Assembly (NCBI RefSeq): GCF_008086045.1
Contig: NZ_VSEY01000015.1
Span: 186,001-250,000, forward strand
Origin: Nonomuraea sp. PA05
GTDB taxonomy: Bacteria > Actinomycetota > Actinomycetes > Streptosporangiales > Streptosporangiaceae
Reading direction: 5' to 3'
DNA length: 64,000 bases
Positions 38,667 to 48,183 of this stretch are shown here, piece by piece (positions within the stretch are counted from its first letter, which is position 1; the number at the start of each line of letters is the position of its first letter). A program made the translations under genes and the position numbers. The notes beneath the pieces were generated by a model. The model was not told where the DNA came from, searched no databases, and worked only from the letters and a program-made list of their open reading frames with translations.

Positions 38667-39817
38667 CGCGGCGGCCTCGGCAGGCTCAGGCCGAGCATGG
38701 CGATCAGCTCGCGCTGCACCTCGTTGACGCCGCCCCCGAACGTCAGCACCACCGCCCCCTTCACGCCGTGGTCCAGGCGTTCGAGCAGCTCCGCCGTCTC
38801 CGGGTCGGCCGGGTCGCCGTGCCTGGCCAGGACGTCCCCGACGATCCGGCCGATCTCCTGCATGCGCTCGGACCCGTAGATCTTGGTTGCCGACGCGTCG
38901 GGCGCGCCCAGCCAGCCGAGGTCCATGTTCGCCGCCACCTGCCAGTTGAGCAGCTCGTTCGTGCGGAAGGCCGCCCACACCCGCGCCAGCGCCCGCCGCA
39001 CGTCGGGGTCGGCGTCCAGGCCGGTGCGGCGGGCCCAGGCGCGGAAGCGGTCGTAGGTCTGGCCGAGGTTCCCGGCGGGGCCGAGCGTGACGCGCTCGTG
39101 GTTGAGCTGGTTCACGATCAGGTCCCAGCCCTTGTCCACCTCGCCGACCACCATGTCCACCGGTACGCGCACGTCGGAGTAGTAGGTGGCGTTGGTGTGG
39201 TGGCGGCCGTCCATGGTCACGATCGGGGTCCACGAGAAGCCGGGGTCGTCCGTGGAGGCGATCATCATGGTGATGCCCTTGTGCTTCTTCGCCGTGGGGT
39301 TCGTGCGGGCGGCGAGCCAGATGTACTGGGCGTAGTGCGCGCCACTGGTGAAGATCTTCTGGCCGTTGACGACGTAGTGGTCGCCGTCGAGCACCGCCGT
39401 GGTGCGCAGCGAGGCCAGGTCGGTGCCCGCCTCCGGCTCGCTGTAGCCGATCGCGAAGTGGCACTCGCCCGCCAGGATGCGCGGCAGGAAGTGCTCCTTC
39501 TGCTTGTCCGTCCCGTACTGCATGATCGTCGGCCCGACCGTCTGCACCGTGATGATCGGGTACGGCACCCCGGCGCGGGCGATCTCGTTCGCGAAGATCT
39601 GCTGCTCCAGGGGGCCGTAGCCGCTGCCGCCGTACTCCTTGGGCCAGCCGAGGCCGAGCTTGCCGTCGCGGCCGAGGCGGCGGCAGTGCTCCATGTACGC
39701 CTCGCCGAACGGATCCTGGGTGATCTTGGCGCGGTCCTCCGCGGTCAGGCAGCCCTGGAAGTACTCGCGCAGCTCGTCACGGAGCTTGCGCTGCTCGGGC
39801 GTGAGGTCGATGAGCAT
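38663..39817 (-). CDS. chsE2: acyl-CoA dehydrogenase, ChsE2/FadE29-like
   Basis: 384 aa full-length acyl-CoA dehydrogenase. GYSEPEAGTDLASLRT is the flavin/substrate-binding segment, and TFGGGVNEVQRELIAMLGL is the C-terminal end. In mycobacteria ChsE1 and ChsE2 assemble as a heterotetramer that desaturates the three-carbon steroid side chain. The protein matches the FadE29 pattern. The stop overlaps the chsH2 ATG and the start overlaps the chsE1 TGA by one base. Confidence 0.87.
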   Translation of the reverse strand: MLIDLTPEQRKLRDELREYFQGCLTAEDRAKITQDPFGEAYMEHCRRLGRDGKLGLGWPKEYGGSGYGPLEQQIFANEIARAGVPYPIITVQTVGPTIMQYGTDKQKEHFLPRILAGECHFAIGYSEPEAGTDLASLRTTAVLDGDHYVVNGQKIFTSGAHYAQYIWLAARTNPTAKKHKGITMMIASTDDPGFSWTPIVTMDGRHHTNATYYSDVRVPVDMVVGEVDKGWDLIVNQLNHERVTLGPAGNLGQTYDRFRAWARRTGLDADPDVRRALARVWAAFRTNELLNWQVAANMDLGWLGAPDASATKIYGSERMQEIGRIVGDVLARHGDPADPETAELLERLDHGVKGAVVLTFGGGVNEVQRELIAMLGLSLPRPPR

Positions 39818-40857
39818 CAGACGAGCGCTCCGATCAGGTCGAGCTGGGCGTCGGCGCCGCCGAGCGCCTGGGACAGGTGCCTGGCCTGGGCGAAGTAGCG
39901 GTGCAGCGGGTAGGTGACGTCGAGGCCGAGACCGCCGTGCAGGTGCTGGCAGGTGTAGAGGGCCTTGAGCGCCTCACTGACGTGGTACGCCGCCAGCGCC
40001 AGGTCCTCCTCCGCCGGCAGCCCCTCGCCCAGCCGCCAGACCCCCGACCACATGGCCACGTCCAGCGCCCTGGCGGCGATGTAGACGTCGGCGATCTGCA
40101 TCGTCACGGCCTGGAACTCGGCCAGCGCCCGGCCGAACTGCCTGCGCTGCTTGATGTAGGCGGTCGTCAGCTCCAGCGCCCCGGCCAGGACGCCACTGGC
40201 CTGCGCGGCGACGGCCGCCGTGAAGACCCGCCGCGCGTCCGCGACCGCCTCGGGGCCCGCCACCCGCTCCGCCGGGGCGCCGTCGAGCACGATCGTGGCC
40301 GCGGGCTCGCCGGTGGAGGTGAACTCGGCCGCCGTCACGGGCTCCGCCACCAGGAACAGGCCCTCGTCGGCGGTGACCAGCGCCGCGCCTCCCGGGTACG
40401 GCACCGCCACCTTCCTACCGGTCAGCCTCCACCCCGGCTCCCCCACCGACCGCCCTCCGGCCGCCGCCGCGCCTTCCGCCGCCGTGCCTTGGGCGTTCTG
40501 CGCGGCGGTGGCGGTGGGTGGGTCGGCGAGGGCGCGGCCGGGCTCGCGGACGGCGAGCGTGAGGCGGCCCGCGTGCCGGTCCGCGTAGCGTCGCTGCTGG
40601 TCCGGGGTGCCGTGGCGGGCCAGGAGCAGCGTGGCGGCCAACGTCGGCAGCGCGGGCACCATCGCCGCTCGCGCGCCCACCTCACGCAGCACCACGGCCA
40701 TCTCCACCGGCCCGAGCCCGGCCCCGCCCGCCTCCTCCGGCACGCACACGCCCATCAGCCCGGCCTGCCACAGCCGCTCCTCGTCCCCTTCCCTGGCGAG
40801 GACCTCGGCGGCCAGCTTCTTCAGATCCTGCTGGGTTTCGTCCAGGTTGAAATCCAC
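39817..40857 (-). CDS. chsE1: acyl-CoA dehydrogenase, ChsE1/FadE28-like
   Basis: 346 aa from a GTG (MDFNLDETQQDLKKLAAEVL) overlapping the fadD17-like stop as TAGTG. It is a short, divergent acyl-CoA dehydrogenase partner: QASGVLAGALELTTAYIKQR, RRQFGRALAEFQAV and LHGGLGLDVTYPLHRYFAQA are recognisable. Residues ~115-145 hold an Ala-rich insert (TATAAQNAQGTAAEGAAAAG). It is predicted to pair with ChsE2. The Ala-rich loop is not expected in the family and may be strain-specific. Confidence 0.85.
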   Translation of the reverse strand: MDFNLDETQQDLKKLAAEVLAREGDEERLWQAGLMGVCVPEEAGGAGLGPVEMAVVLREVGARAAMVPALPTLAATLLLARHGTPDQQRRYADRHAGRLTLAVREPGRALADPPTATAAQNAQGTAAEGAAAAGGRSVGEPGWRLTGRKVAVPYPGGAALVTADEGLFLVAEPVTAAEFTSTGEPAATIVLDGAPAERVAGPEAVADARRVFTAAVAAQASGVLAGALELTTAYIKQRRQFGRALAEFQAVTMQIADVYIAARALDVAMWSGVWRLGEGLPAEEDLALAAYHVSEALKALYTCQHLHGGLGLDVTYPLHRYFAQARHLSQALGGADAQLDLIGALV

Positions 40858-42473
40858 TACGTCTCCAAGAGGTGTTGCCTGCCGTGCCGTACGAACTCCT
40901 CCTCGATCCCCTTCACGTCCGCGTCCGTCAGCCGCCGGAACCCGTCCGGGCCGCGCACCCAGACCGGGTCGGCGGTGCGCCAGGCGTCCCTGGCCAGGTG
41001 CCGCTTGATGACCTTGTGCGAGGCCGTCTGGGGTAACTCCCGGCAGATGCGGACGAAGCGGGGCAGGGACTTGACGCCGAGGTCGCGCCGCGCGGCCAGG
41101 AACGCGCCGAACGCACCCGGATCGAACGCGCCCTCCGGCACCAGTGCCGCCATGACCTGGTCGCCGGCCGCCGGATCGGGCACCGGGTAGACCGCCGCCT
41201 CCACCACCCCGCCGAACTCCCGCATCGCCGCCTCGATGGGCGCGACCGCCAGGTTCTCGCCGTCCACGCGCAGCCGCTCGGTCCCCCGGCCGGCGAAGAA
41301 GACGAAGCCGCCGTCGTCCATGTAGGCCAGGTCTCCTGACCAGAACGCGCCGTCCCTGATCCGCTCGGCGTCCGCGTCCGGGTCGTTGTAGTAGCCCTCG
41401 AACAGGCCCATCCCGGCCGTGTTGACCAGCTCGCCGATGGCCTCCTCCGGGTTGAGCAGGCGGCCGTCCTCGATCCGCGCGGCCGGGCAGGGCCGGGCGG
41501 TGAAGGGGTCGAGTATCCGCACGCCCTCGGGCAGGCGGCCGAGGCAGCCCGGCGGGCCGGACGGGTCGGGGGTGAGCGAGATGGCGGTCTCCGTGGAGCC
41601 GAACGCGTCGATGACCAGGCATCCGAACCGCTCGCCGAACCTCTTGACGGCCACCGCGCTGCCCTCGTTGCCGAACGCGATCTTGAGGGGGTTGGTGGCG
41701 TCGTCGGGGCTTTCCGGGGTGTTGAGGACGTAGGAGAGCGCCTTGCCGACGTAGTGGAGGTACGTACAGCCGTACCGCCTGATGTCGGGCAGCAGGCCAG
41801 AGGCCGAGAAGCGCCGCCGCAACACCAGCGCCGCACCTGACGCCACGGCGGGGGCGTAGGCGGCCATCAGGGCTCCGGAGTGGAAGAGCGGCATCGAGCA
41901 GTAGACGGCGTCCTCGGGGGTGAGCAGCGCGGCCAGGCTGAGCCCTGGGACGGCCAGCTTGCGCTGCGTGATCCGGACGGCGCGGGGGCGGCCGGACGTG
42001 CCCGAGGTGAAGATCAGCATGACGAGGTCGCCGGGGGCCCGCACGGCGTCGCCCTCCGACGCGAACGGCGTCTCCGGTGCGAGTTGCGACTCCGGTGTGA
42101 GCGGCAGCGCCGGGACGCCCAGGGCCTCCGACACCGCCCGCCCCGTCCCCTCGTAGGGCCCGTCGGCCAGCACCAGGTCCACGTCGGTGGCGCGGGCGTC
42201 GCGGATCAGCTCGTCCACCGACCGCGTCGGGTTCAGCGCCACGACCACGTGCCCGGCCAGCGCCGCGCCGCCGATCAGGAAGACCAGGTCGGGCACGTTC
42301 TCGCTGAGCACCCCGACGTGCGTCCCTGCTCCTCGGGCGGACAGCCGGGCGCCGGCGGCGAGGCAGGCGGCGATGTGCTCGCGCCACGACCACACCCCGC
42401 CCTCGAAGACGAGCCCCGGCCGGTCGTCGCCGGCCCGGGCGAGCAGCAGGGAGGCGAGCGTGTCCGCGGTCAT
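40857..42473 (-). CDS. fadD17: FadD17-like acyl-CoA synthetase
   Basis: 538 aa from the ATG preceded by GGAGGAGCG (MTADTLASLLLARAGDDRPG). It is an ANL-family AMP-forming ligase: the P-loop-like motif is LIFTSGTSGRPRAV, the A5 motif FGSTETAISLTPDP, the A7 motif SGDLAYMDDGGF. The C-terminal lysine context SHKVIKRHLARDAW is present. Mycobacterial FadD17 activates steroid side chains as CoA thioesters. First gene of a six-gene operon under a KstR-type box. Substrate length is not readable. Confidence 0.85.
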   Translation of the reverse strand: MTADTLASLLLARAGDDRPGLVFEGGVWSWREHIAACLAAGARLSARGAGTHVGVLSENVPDLVFLIGGAALAGHVVVALNPTRSVDELIRDARATDVDLVLADGPYEGTGRAVSEALGVPALPLTPESQLAPETPFASEGDAVRAPGDLVMLIFTSGTSGRPRAVRITQRKLAVPGLSLAALLTPEDAVYCSMPLFHSGALMAAYAPAVASGAALVLRRRFSASGLLPDIRRYGCTYLHYVGKALSYVLNTPESPDDATNPLKIAFGNEGSAVAVKRFGERFGCLVIDAFGSTETAISLTPDPSGPPGCLGRLPEGVRILDPFTARPCPAARIEDGRLLNPEEAIGELVNTAGMGLFEGYYNDPDADAERIRDGAFWSGDLAYMDDGGFVFFAGRGTERLRVDGENLAVAPIEAAMREFGGVVEAAVYPVPDPAAGDQVMAALVPEGAFDPGAFGAFLAARRDLGVKSLPRFVRICRELPQTASHKVIKRHLARDAWRTADPVWVRGPDGFRRLTDADVKGIEEEFVRHGRQHLLET

Positions 42474-42512
42474 CGCTCCTCCAGCAAGCGCTAGGTAAGC
42501 CGATTCGCAAAC

Positions 42513-42526
42513 TAGAACAGATTCTA
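42513..42526. promoter_or_regulatory. KstR-type operator before fadD17/ltp2 operon
   Basis: TAGAACAGATTCTA has perfect 5-bp outer arms and matches the mycobacterial KstR consensus TNNAACNNGTTNNA at all but one fixed position (A for G at position 9). It lies 40 bp upstream of the fadD17-like start, in the region shared with divergent kstR. Confidence 0.75.
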
Positions 42527-42606
42527 ATAGCTGTCCAGTATCAACCTGTGTAGATAAACCCCGATATATCCGTGTAACGCCGGAGACATGGGCCGATACG
42601 CCTCGT

Positions 42607-42626
42607 TTGTAACTCGCGAGTAACAA
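42607..42626. promoter_or_regulatory. near-perfect 20-bp palindrome before kstR
   Basis: TTGTaACTCGCGAGTaACAA is symmetric apart from one A/A pair. It ends 34 bp before the kstR ATG and does not resemble the KstR box, so it may bind a different regulator or be part of the kstR promoter. Confidence 0.5.
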
Positions 42627-42660
42627 GCCGCGTAATCGAGAAATCAGATAACGTGTTCTT

Positions 42661-43311
42661 ATGCGTACGCCGCAGCCCGCAATCCCCGCACCCCCGAGCG
42701 AGACCGAGGGATCCTTGGACAGCCACCCCGCGCCGGGCGGCCACAGCGTCCGTACGCGCAGCCAGCACCAACGACGCAAGCGCATCGTCCAGGCCGCCGC
42801 CGCACTCGCCTCACGCGGCGGTGTCGAGGCCATGCAGATGCGCACGGTGGCCGAGCGCGCGGGCGTGGCGCTCGGCACGCTCTACCGCTACTTCCCCTCC
42901 AAGATGGACCTCGTCGTGGCCGTCGTCGGCGAGGAGATCGACCTGCTGGAGAGCAGCATCGAGCGCCGCCCGCCGGGGGCCGCCACCGCGTCGAGCCGTG
43001 CGGTCGACGTGCTGATGCGGGCCACCCGGGGGCTCATGCGCGAGCCTGAGCTGGCCGACGCGCTGATCCGGTCGCTCATCCTGGCGGAGGTGCAGACCCC
43101 GTTCGGCGACCGCATGACGGGGCTGCTGCTGCGCGTCTCGGCCGACGGGCTGACGCTGCAGGAGGCCAGCGAGGAGCAGATCGACCTGGCGGGGTCGCTG
43201 TCCAGCGTGTGGGTGCAGGAGCTGCTGGAGATGCTGCGCGGCCGTCGTACCTACGACCAGATCCAGCGCCGCATCGAGACCGCCGCCGCCAGGCTGCTGT
43301 CCGGCATCTAG
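42661..43311 (+). CDS. kstR: TetR family regulator, KstR-like (steroid catabolism repressor)
   Basis: 216 aa. The TetR DNA-binding domain (QHQRRKRIVQAAAALASRGG; MQMRTVAERAGVALGTLYRY; FPSKMDLVVAVVGEE) is close to KstR of mycobacteria and rhodococci, including QMR.VA.RA.VA.GTLYRYFPSK. The C-terminal half binds the effector, a steroid CoA thioester in known KstRs. It is divergent from the steroid operon and flanked by its own box. No good ribosome site precedes the ATG (GTGTTCTTATG), so it may be leaderless. The TAG overlaps the convergent DHFR-like stop by 2 bases. Confidence 0.87.
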   Translation: MRTPQPAIPAPPSETEGSLDSHPAPGGHSVRTRSQHQRRKRIVQAAAALASRGGVEAMQMRTVAERAGVALGTLYRYFPSKMDLVVAVVGEEIDLLESSIERRPPGAATASSRAVDVLMRATRGLMREPELADALIRSLILAEVQTPFGDRMTGLLLRVSADGLTLQEASEEQIDLAGSLSSVWVQELLEMLRGRRTYDQIQRRIETAAARLLSGI

Positions 43312-44012
43312 ACCACGAAGGCGGCGACGCCCTCGTAGGTGCCCTGGGTGGCCTGCCCCGCCGGCTCGTACTCCAGGAGCAGCAGCCCGCTCGGCGTCGC
43401 CTCATGACAAACCAGGCGCAGACCGGACGCGGGCATCGGGCCGGTTGTGGATGCAGGGCCGGACGCGGGCATCGGGCCGGTTGTGGATGCAGGGCCGGAC
43501 GTGGGGGTGGCGTCCGGCGACAGGAGGCGCCGGCCGGTGCGCAGCACCGTCGGGGCGACCACGAGGCGCAGGACGTCGATCAGGCCCGCCGCCAGCAGCG
43601 CGTCCCCCAGCCGCGCACTGCCGTGAATCTGGATCTCCCGCCCCGCCCGCGCCCTGAGCTCGGTGACCGCGTGGACGGGATCCCCGCCGAGCACGGTCGT
43701 GGGATGCCAGGCCCCCTCGGTGAGAGTGCTGGACACGACGTACTTCGGCAGCGTGTTCATCCGCTCGGCGTACGGATCGGCCGGGTCGGTGATCTTCGGC
43801 CAGTCGCGCGCGAACGCCTCGTAGGTGCGCCGTCCGAACAGCAGTCCGTCGGCGAGGCCGAGCCATTCCGAGGTGCGCCGGACGAACGTCTCGTCGAGGT
43901 GGGGCACCAGCCAGCCGCCCCGGGTGAAGCCGCCGCTGGTGTCCTCGTCGGGCGAGCCCGGCCCCTGGCTGACCCCGTCGAGCGTGACGAACTCGATGAG
44001 GGTGATCTTCAC
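43308..44012 (-). CDS. dihydrofolate reductase-like (RibD C-terminal type) protein
   Basis: 234 aa from a GTG (MKITLIEFVTLDGVSQGPGS) overlapping the SRPBCC gene stop. It has the DHFR/RibD fold landmarks (SEWLGLADGLLFGRRTYEAF; KYVVSSTL; IQIHGSARLGDALLAAGLID; LRLVVAPTVLRTGRRLL). The family in actinobacteria is mostly of unknown function, not the essential FolA. A 12-residue segment (PASTTGPMPASG) is duplicated in the last third by a 36-bp tandem repeat. Third gene of an arsR-SRPBCC-DHFR unit, a frequent actinobacterial set. Confidence 0.85.
   Translation of the reverse strand: MKITLIEFVTLDGVSQGPGSPDEDTSGGFTRGGWLVPHLDETFVRRTSEWLGLADGLLFGRRTYEAFARDWPKITDPADPYAERMNTLPKYVVSSTLTEGAWHPTTVLGGDPVHAVTELRARAGREIQIHGSARLGDALLAAGLIDVLRLVVAPTVLRTGRRLLSPDATPTSGPASTTGPMPASGPASTTGPMPASGLRLVCHEATPSGLLLLEYEPAGQATQGTYEGVAAFVV
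43423..43494. repeat. in-frame 36-bp tandem duplication in the DHFR-like gene
   Basis: Two identical 36-bp units start at 43423 and 43459, followed by a partial third (CCGGAC). Each encodes 12 residues, so the frame is kept. Perfect identity implies recent expansion. Confidence 0.85.
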
Positions 44013-44479
44013 GCGGCGCCTTCCACGATGGCGGCGAGCTGGGCCGCGACCAGGCCCCAGCCTTCGGCGAAGCCGAGCTTCTCGTGGCGGGCACGGGACT
44101 CGGGGTCGCCGTGCCGCACGATGATCCGGTAGTCGGTGCCGTCGGGGTGGTCGCCCAGGGTGACGGTGGCGGTCATGGCGACGGGGGCGGGGTTCGCGGG
44201 CCGCCAGGCGCTGGTGACGGCGTTGGTGAAGACGAGGCGTTCGAGCTCGTCCACGACCAGGAAGCACGCGTCCAGGTTCGGGACGAACACGGCCCCGTCC
44301 TCGCTCATCCGCGTGACGAACGCACCGCCCGGCTTGGGGTCGAGCTGGTCCACGCGGCAGCGGGACGGGGCGGGGACCCACCACTGCTCCAGCTTGGCCG
44401 GGTCGGTCCAGGCGTTCCAGACGGTGGCGCGCGGGGCGCGGATGATCCGCTCCAGGACGAGGTCGAGATCGGGGTTCAC
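44009..44479 (-). CDS. SRPBCC / AHSA1-like domain protein
   Basis: 156 aa, GTG start overlapping the ArsR gene stop (GTGA). It is a START/Bet v1-like fold: LVLERIIRAPRATVWNAWTD and LEQWWVPAPSRCRV, then the C-terminal helix GFAEGWGLVAAQLAAIVEGA. Such proteins bind hydrophobic ligands. Coupled genes on both sides suggest it works with the DHFR-like protein under ArsR control. Confidence 0.88.
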   Translation of the reverse strand: MNPDLDLVLERIIRAPRATVWNAWTDPAKLEQWWVPAPSRCRVDQLDPKPGGAFVTRMSEDGAVFVPNLDACFLVVDELERLVFTNAVTSAWRPANPAPVAMTATVTLGDHPDGTDYRIIVRHGDPESRARHEKLGFAEGWGLVAAQLAAIVEGAA

Positions 44480-44814
44480 GGGCTGCTCTCCTCAGGGCCG
44501 GTGACGAGTCGTTCGAGGCGGTCGGTGCGCCCCTCCCAGATCCGGCGCTGCTCCGCGAGCCAGTCGTCGACGAGGACGAGGCGCTCGCGGTTGAGCACGC
44601 AGGTGCGCACCCGGCCGGACTTGACGGTGCGGATGAGGCCGTTCGCCTCGAGTGTCCGCACGTGCTTCATGAACGAGGGCAGCGTCATCGGGAACTCGCG
44701 GGCGAGGTCGCCGACGCTGGCGGGCCCGAGGCCGAGCCGCCGGACCACGGCGCGCCGGGTCGGGTCGGCCAGGGCGACGAGCACGCCGTCCAGTTGCGCC
44801 GAATACTGTGCCAT
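44476..44814 (-). CDS. ArsR family winged-helix regulator
   Basis: 112 aa. It has an HTH of the ArsR type that accompanies SRPBCC proteins (LDGVLVALADPTRRAVVRRL; LAREFPMTLPSFMKHVRTLE; GLIRTVKSGRVRTCVLNRER). No metal-binding cysteine motif (ELCVCDL) is present, so it is not an arsenic sensor. First gene of the arsR-SRPBCC-DHFR operon, divergent from the ECF sigma gene. Confidence 0.88.
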   Translation of the reverse strand: MAQYSAQLDGVLVALADPTRRAVVRRLGLGPASVGDLAREFPMTLPSFMKHVRTLEANGLIRTVKSGRVRTCVLNRERLVLVDDWLAEQRRIWEGRTDRLERLVTGPEESSP

Positions 44815-44919
44815 GCGGCTAAGTATTTCGGCGCGCGATGGTTAGCGCAAGGGCTAAGTGTTGGGCCTCCTCGTCCGGGCGCCCGGCTTTCTGTCGGTGC
44901 CGGGAGCTATACAGGGGGT

Positions 44920-45909
<990 letters not shown>

Positions 45910-45912
<3 letters not shown>

Positions 45913-45923
45913 AACGCGTTACA
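45910..45923. promoter_or_regulatory. KstR-type operator before fadA5
   Basis: TAGAACGCGTTACA matches every fixed base of the KstR consensus TNNAACNNGTTNNA. It lies 31 bp upstream of fadA5, and its first three bases are the TAG stop of the preceding sigma gene. Confidence 0.8.
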
Positions 45924-45954
45924 GTCGCGCCAGAGCGTCGTTCTGGAGGCGGCC

Positions 45955-47070
45955 ATGAGCACACCGGTAATAGTCGAAGCCGTTCGCACGCCCATCGGCA
46001 AGCGGGCTGGATGGTTGTCGGAGCTCAAACCGCAACAGGTTCTGGCCGCGGCGGTGAACGGGCTCGTCGAACGCTCAGGCCTTGATCCGTCGGCGGTGGA
46101 GCAGGTGTTCGCCGGCTGCGTGACCCAGGCCGGCGAGCAGGGCGGCCACGTCGGCCGGCACTCCTGGCTGTACGCCGGGCTGCCGTACCAGACGGGTGTC
46201 ACCACGGTCGACGCCCAGTGCGGCTCCTCCCAGCAGGCGGTGCACCTGGCCGCGGCGATGATCGGCGCGGGCGTGATCGAGGTCGGCATCGGGTGCGGCG
46301 TCGAGGTCATGAGCCGCGCGCCGCTGGGCAGCAACGTGCGCCCCGCCCGGCCCAGGCCCGACGACTGGAGCATCGACCTGCCCGACCAGTTCACCGCCGC
46401 CGAGCGGATCGCGCGGCGGCGCGGGATCACCCGCGAGCGGCTCGACTGGTTCGGCGCGCGCTCGCAGCAGCGGGCCGGGAAGGCGTGGGCCGACGGGCGG
46501 TTCGAGCGCGAGATCGTGCCCATCGGCGACGTCCGCAGGGACCAGGGGTTACGCGAGACCACAGCGGAGGGCCTGGCCGCGCTCAAGCCGGTGATCGAGG
46601 GCGGGCTGCACACGGCCGGCACCTCGTCGCAGATCTCCGACGGGGCCGCCGCCGTGCTGGTGACCAGCGAGCAGGCCGCGCGGCGGCACGGGCTGCGGCC
46701 CAGGGCCAGGATCCTGGCGCAGGCGCTCGTCGGCGCGGAGCCGTACTACCACCTGGACGGCCCCGTGGACGCCACCGCGCGCGTGCTGGCCGCGTCCGGC
46801 ATGACCATCGGCGACATCGACAGGTTCGAGGTGAACGAGGCCTTCGCCTCGGTCGTGCTGTCCTGGGCGAGCGTGCACGAGCCCGACCTCGACCGGGTGA
46901 ACGTCAACGGCGGCGCCATCGCCCTCGGCCACCCCGTGGGCGCCACGGGAGCGCGGCTGATCACCACGGCGCTGCACGAGCTGGAGCGGTCGGACTCGGC
47001 GACCGCGCTGGTCACCATGTGCGCGGGCGGCGCGCTGGCCACGGCGACCATTCTCGAACGCATCGGCTGA
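45955..47070 (+). CDS. fadA5: steroid 3-ketoacyl-CoA thiolase FadA5
   Basis: 371 aa, ATG after GGAGGC. It is a thiolase with nucleophile Cys89 (TTVDAQCGSSQQA), catalytic His in AIALGHPVGATGAR and second Cys in TMCAGGALA. Long stretches agree with mycobacterial FadA5 (PVIVEAVRTPIGKRAGWLS; HTAGTSSQISDGAAAVL; LVGAEPYYHLDGPV; NEAFASVVLSWASVHEPDLD). It thiolytically shortens the steroid side chain. In mycobacteria fadA5 is next to the igr operon; here it is 3.5 kb away with unrelated genes between, but retains the KstR box. Confidence 0.92.
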   Translation: MSTPVIVEAVRTPIGKRAGWLSELKPQQVLAAAVNGLVERSGLDPSAVEQVFAGCVTQAGEQGGHVGRHSWLYAGLPYQTGVTTVDAQCGSSQQAVHLAAAMIGAGVIEVGIGCGVEVMSRAPLGSNVRPARPRPDDWSIDLPDQFTAAERIARRRGITRERLDWFGARSQQRAGKAWADGRFEREIVPIGDVRRDQGLRETTAEGLAALKPVIEGGLHTAGTSSQISDGAAAVLVTSEQAARRHGLRPRARILAQALVGAEPYYHLDGPVDATARVLAASGMTIGDIDRFEVNEAFASVVLSWASVHEPDLDRVNVNGGAIALGHPVGATGARLITTALHELERSDSATALVTMCAGGALATATILERIG

Positions 47071-47135
47071 CCAGGTATCTGGGCGCCGTCCCAGGCGCTC
47101 GGAGAACGTATGCACTTTTCTCGATCGGGGGGCAG

Positions 47136-48158
47136 ATGAAGTCCAGGCGCAGGCCGTACGCAGAGCAGCGCCCGCAGGAGCTCGGCGGCGGGGTGTGGAG
47201 CGTGCCGGTGCCGATACCAGGCAACCCGCTCGGGTACACGCTCGTCTACGCCATCGAGTCGCCGCGCGGCCCGGTGCTGGTCGACGCCGGCTGGAACCAC
47301 CCCGACGCCTGGGAGGCGCTCAGCGGCGGGCTGGCCGCGCTCGGGCTGGACGTGAGCGCGGTGAGCGGGGTGGTCGTCACCCATTTTCATCCGGACCACG
47401 CCGGGCTGGCCGGGCAGGTCAGGCAGGCGTCCGGCGCCTGGATAGCGATGCACGAGAACGACGCGGCGCTGGTCAGGCTGATGAACGAGTTCGCCGCCCG
47501 CGAGCACGCGGCGTTCCAGACCGACATGCTCAGGCGCGCGGGGGCCGGCCCGGACGAGGCTCAGGAGGCCATGGGCGAGCGCCCGCCACCGCCGGCGCTG
47601 CCCGACAGGGAGCTGCGTGACGGCGACCTGGTGGACCTGCCGGGCCGCAAACTGCGCGCCGTGCACACCCCAGGGCACACACCCGGCCACATCTGCCTGC
47701 ACCTGGAGGACGCCGACCGGCTGTTCACCGGCGACCACGTGCTCCCCGACATCACCCCCCACGTCGGCATCTACCCCTACGACCGGGAGGACGTCGATCC
47801 CCTCGGCGACTTCCTGGACTCCCTGGACCGCGTGCGCGACCTCGGCCCTCTCGACGCCCTCCCCGCTCATGAGTGGATATTTCCTGATGTGGCGGCGCGC
47901 GCCGCCGAGATCCGCCACCATCACGAGGAGAAGCTCGAACGGCTGCGCGCCCTCCTGGCCCAGCGGCCGCAACCGCTGACCATCTGGGAGGTCGCCGCGA
48001 TGATGACGTGGAACAGGCCGTGGGACGAGCTGGCCCCCGCGTTGAGAGGCATGGCGGCCGGCGAGGCCGCGGCCCACCTGCGCGCCCTGGAGGCCAGGGG
48101 CCAGGTGCGCCGCGTCGCCGGGGTCGATGCCGTCCGCTTTCACGCTCTAGACTCCTAG
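47136..48158 (+). CDS. metallo-beta-lactamase-fold hydrolase
   Basis: 340 aa from the ATG giving MKSRRRPYAEQRPQEL. Zinc ligands: THFHPDHAG (HxHxDH), HTPGHTPGH and FTGDHVLPDI, then LPAHEWIF. The C-terminal ~90 residues are a helical/winged-helix-like extension (VAAMMTWNRPWDELAPALRG) seen in MBL proteins related to Rv-type hydrolases. It follows fadA5 by 65 bp on the same strand and may be co-transcribed. A thioesterase or lactonase role is possible but unproven. Its TAG lies in the GntR operator. Confidence 0.85.
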   Translation: MKSRRRPYAEQRPQELGGGVWSVPVPIPGNPLGYTLVYAIESPRGPVLVDAGWNHPDAWEALSGGLAALGLDVSAVSGVVVTHFHPDHAGLAGQVRQASGAWIAMHENDAALVRLMNEFAAREHAAFQTDMLRRAGAGPDEAQEAMGERPPPPALPDRELRDGDLVDLPGRKLRAVHTPGHTPGHICLHLEDADRLFTGDHVLPDITPHVGIYPYDREDVDPLGDFLDSLDRVRDLGPLDALPAHEWIFPDVAARAAEIRHHHEEKLERLRALLAQRPQPLTIWEVAAMMTWNRPWDELAPALRGMAAGEAAAHLRALEARGQVRRVAGVDAVRFHALDS

Positions 48159-48173
48159 ACATCCGATGTCTAG
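48155..48173. promoter_or_regulatory. 19-bp palindromic operator at the gntR start
   Basis: CTAGACATC-C-GATGTCTAG is a perfect 9-bp inverted repeat with a 1-bp centre. It overlaps an in-frame upstream ATG (48166) and lies 10 bp before the preferred GTG, so binding would block transcription or translation of the regulator. Its core equals ACATCGGATGT found before the sugar operon at 61.8 kb. Confidence 0.75.
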
Positions 48174-48183
48174 GGAGAAAAGC

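Noticed and set aside
43402..44094. Alternative minus-strand frame across the DHFR-like gene
   Set aside because: It is a shifted shadow of the DHFR-like and SRPBCC frames, with Arg/Pro-rich translation.
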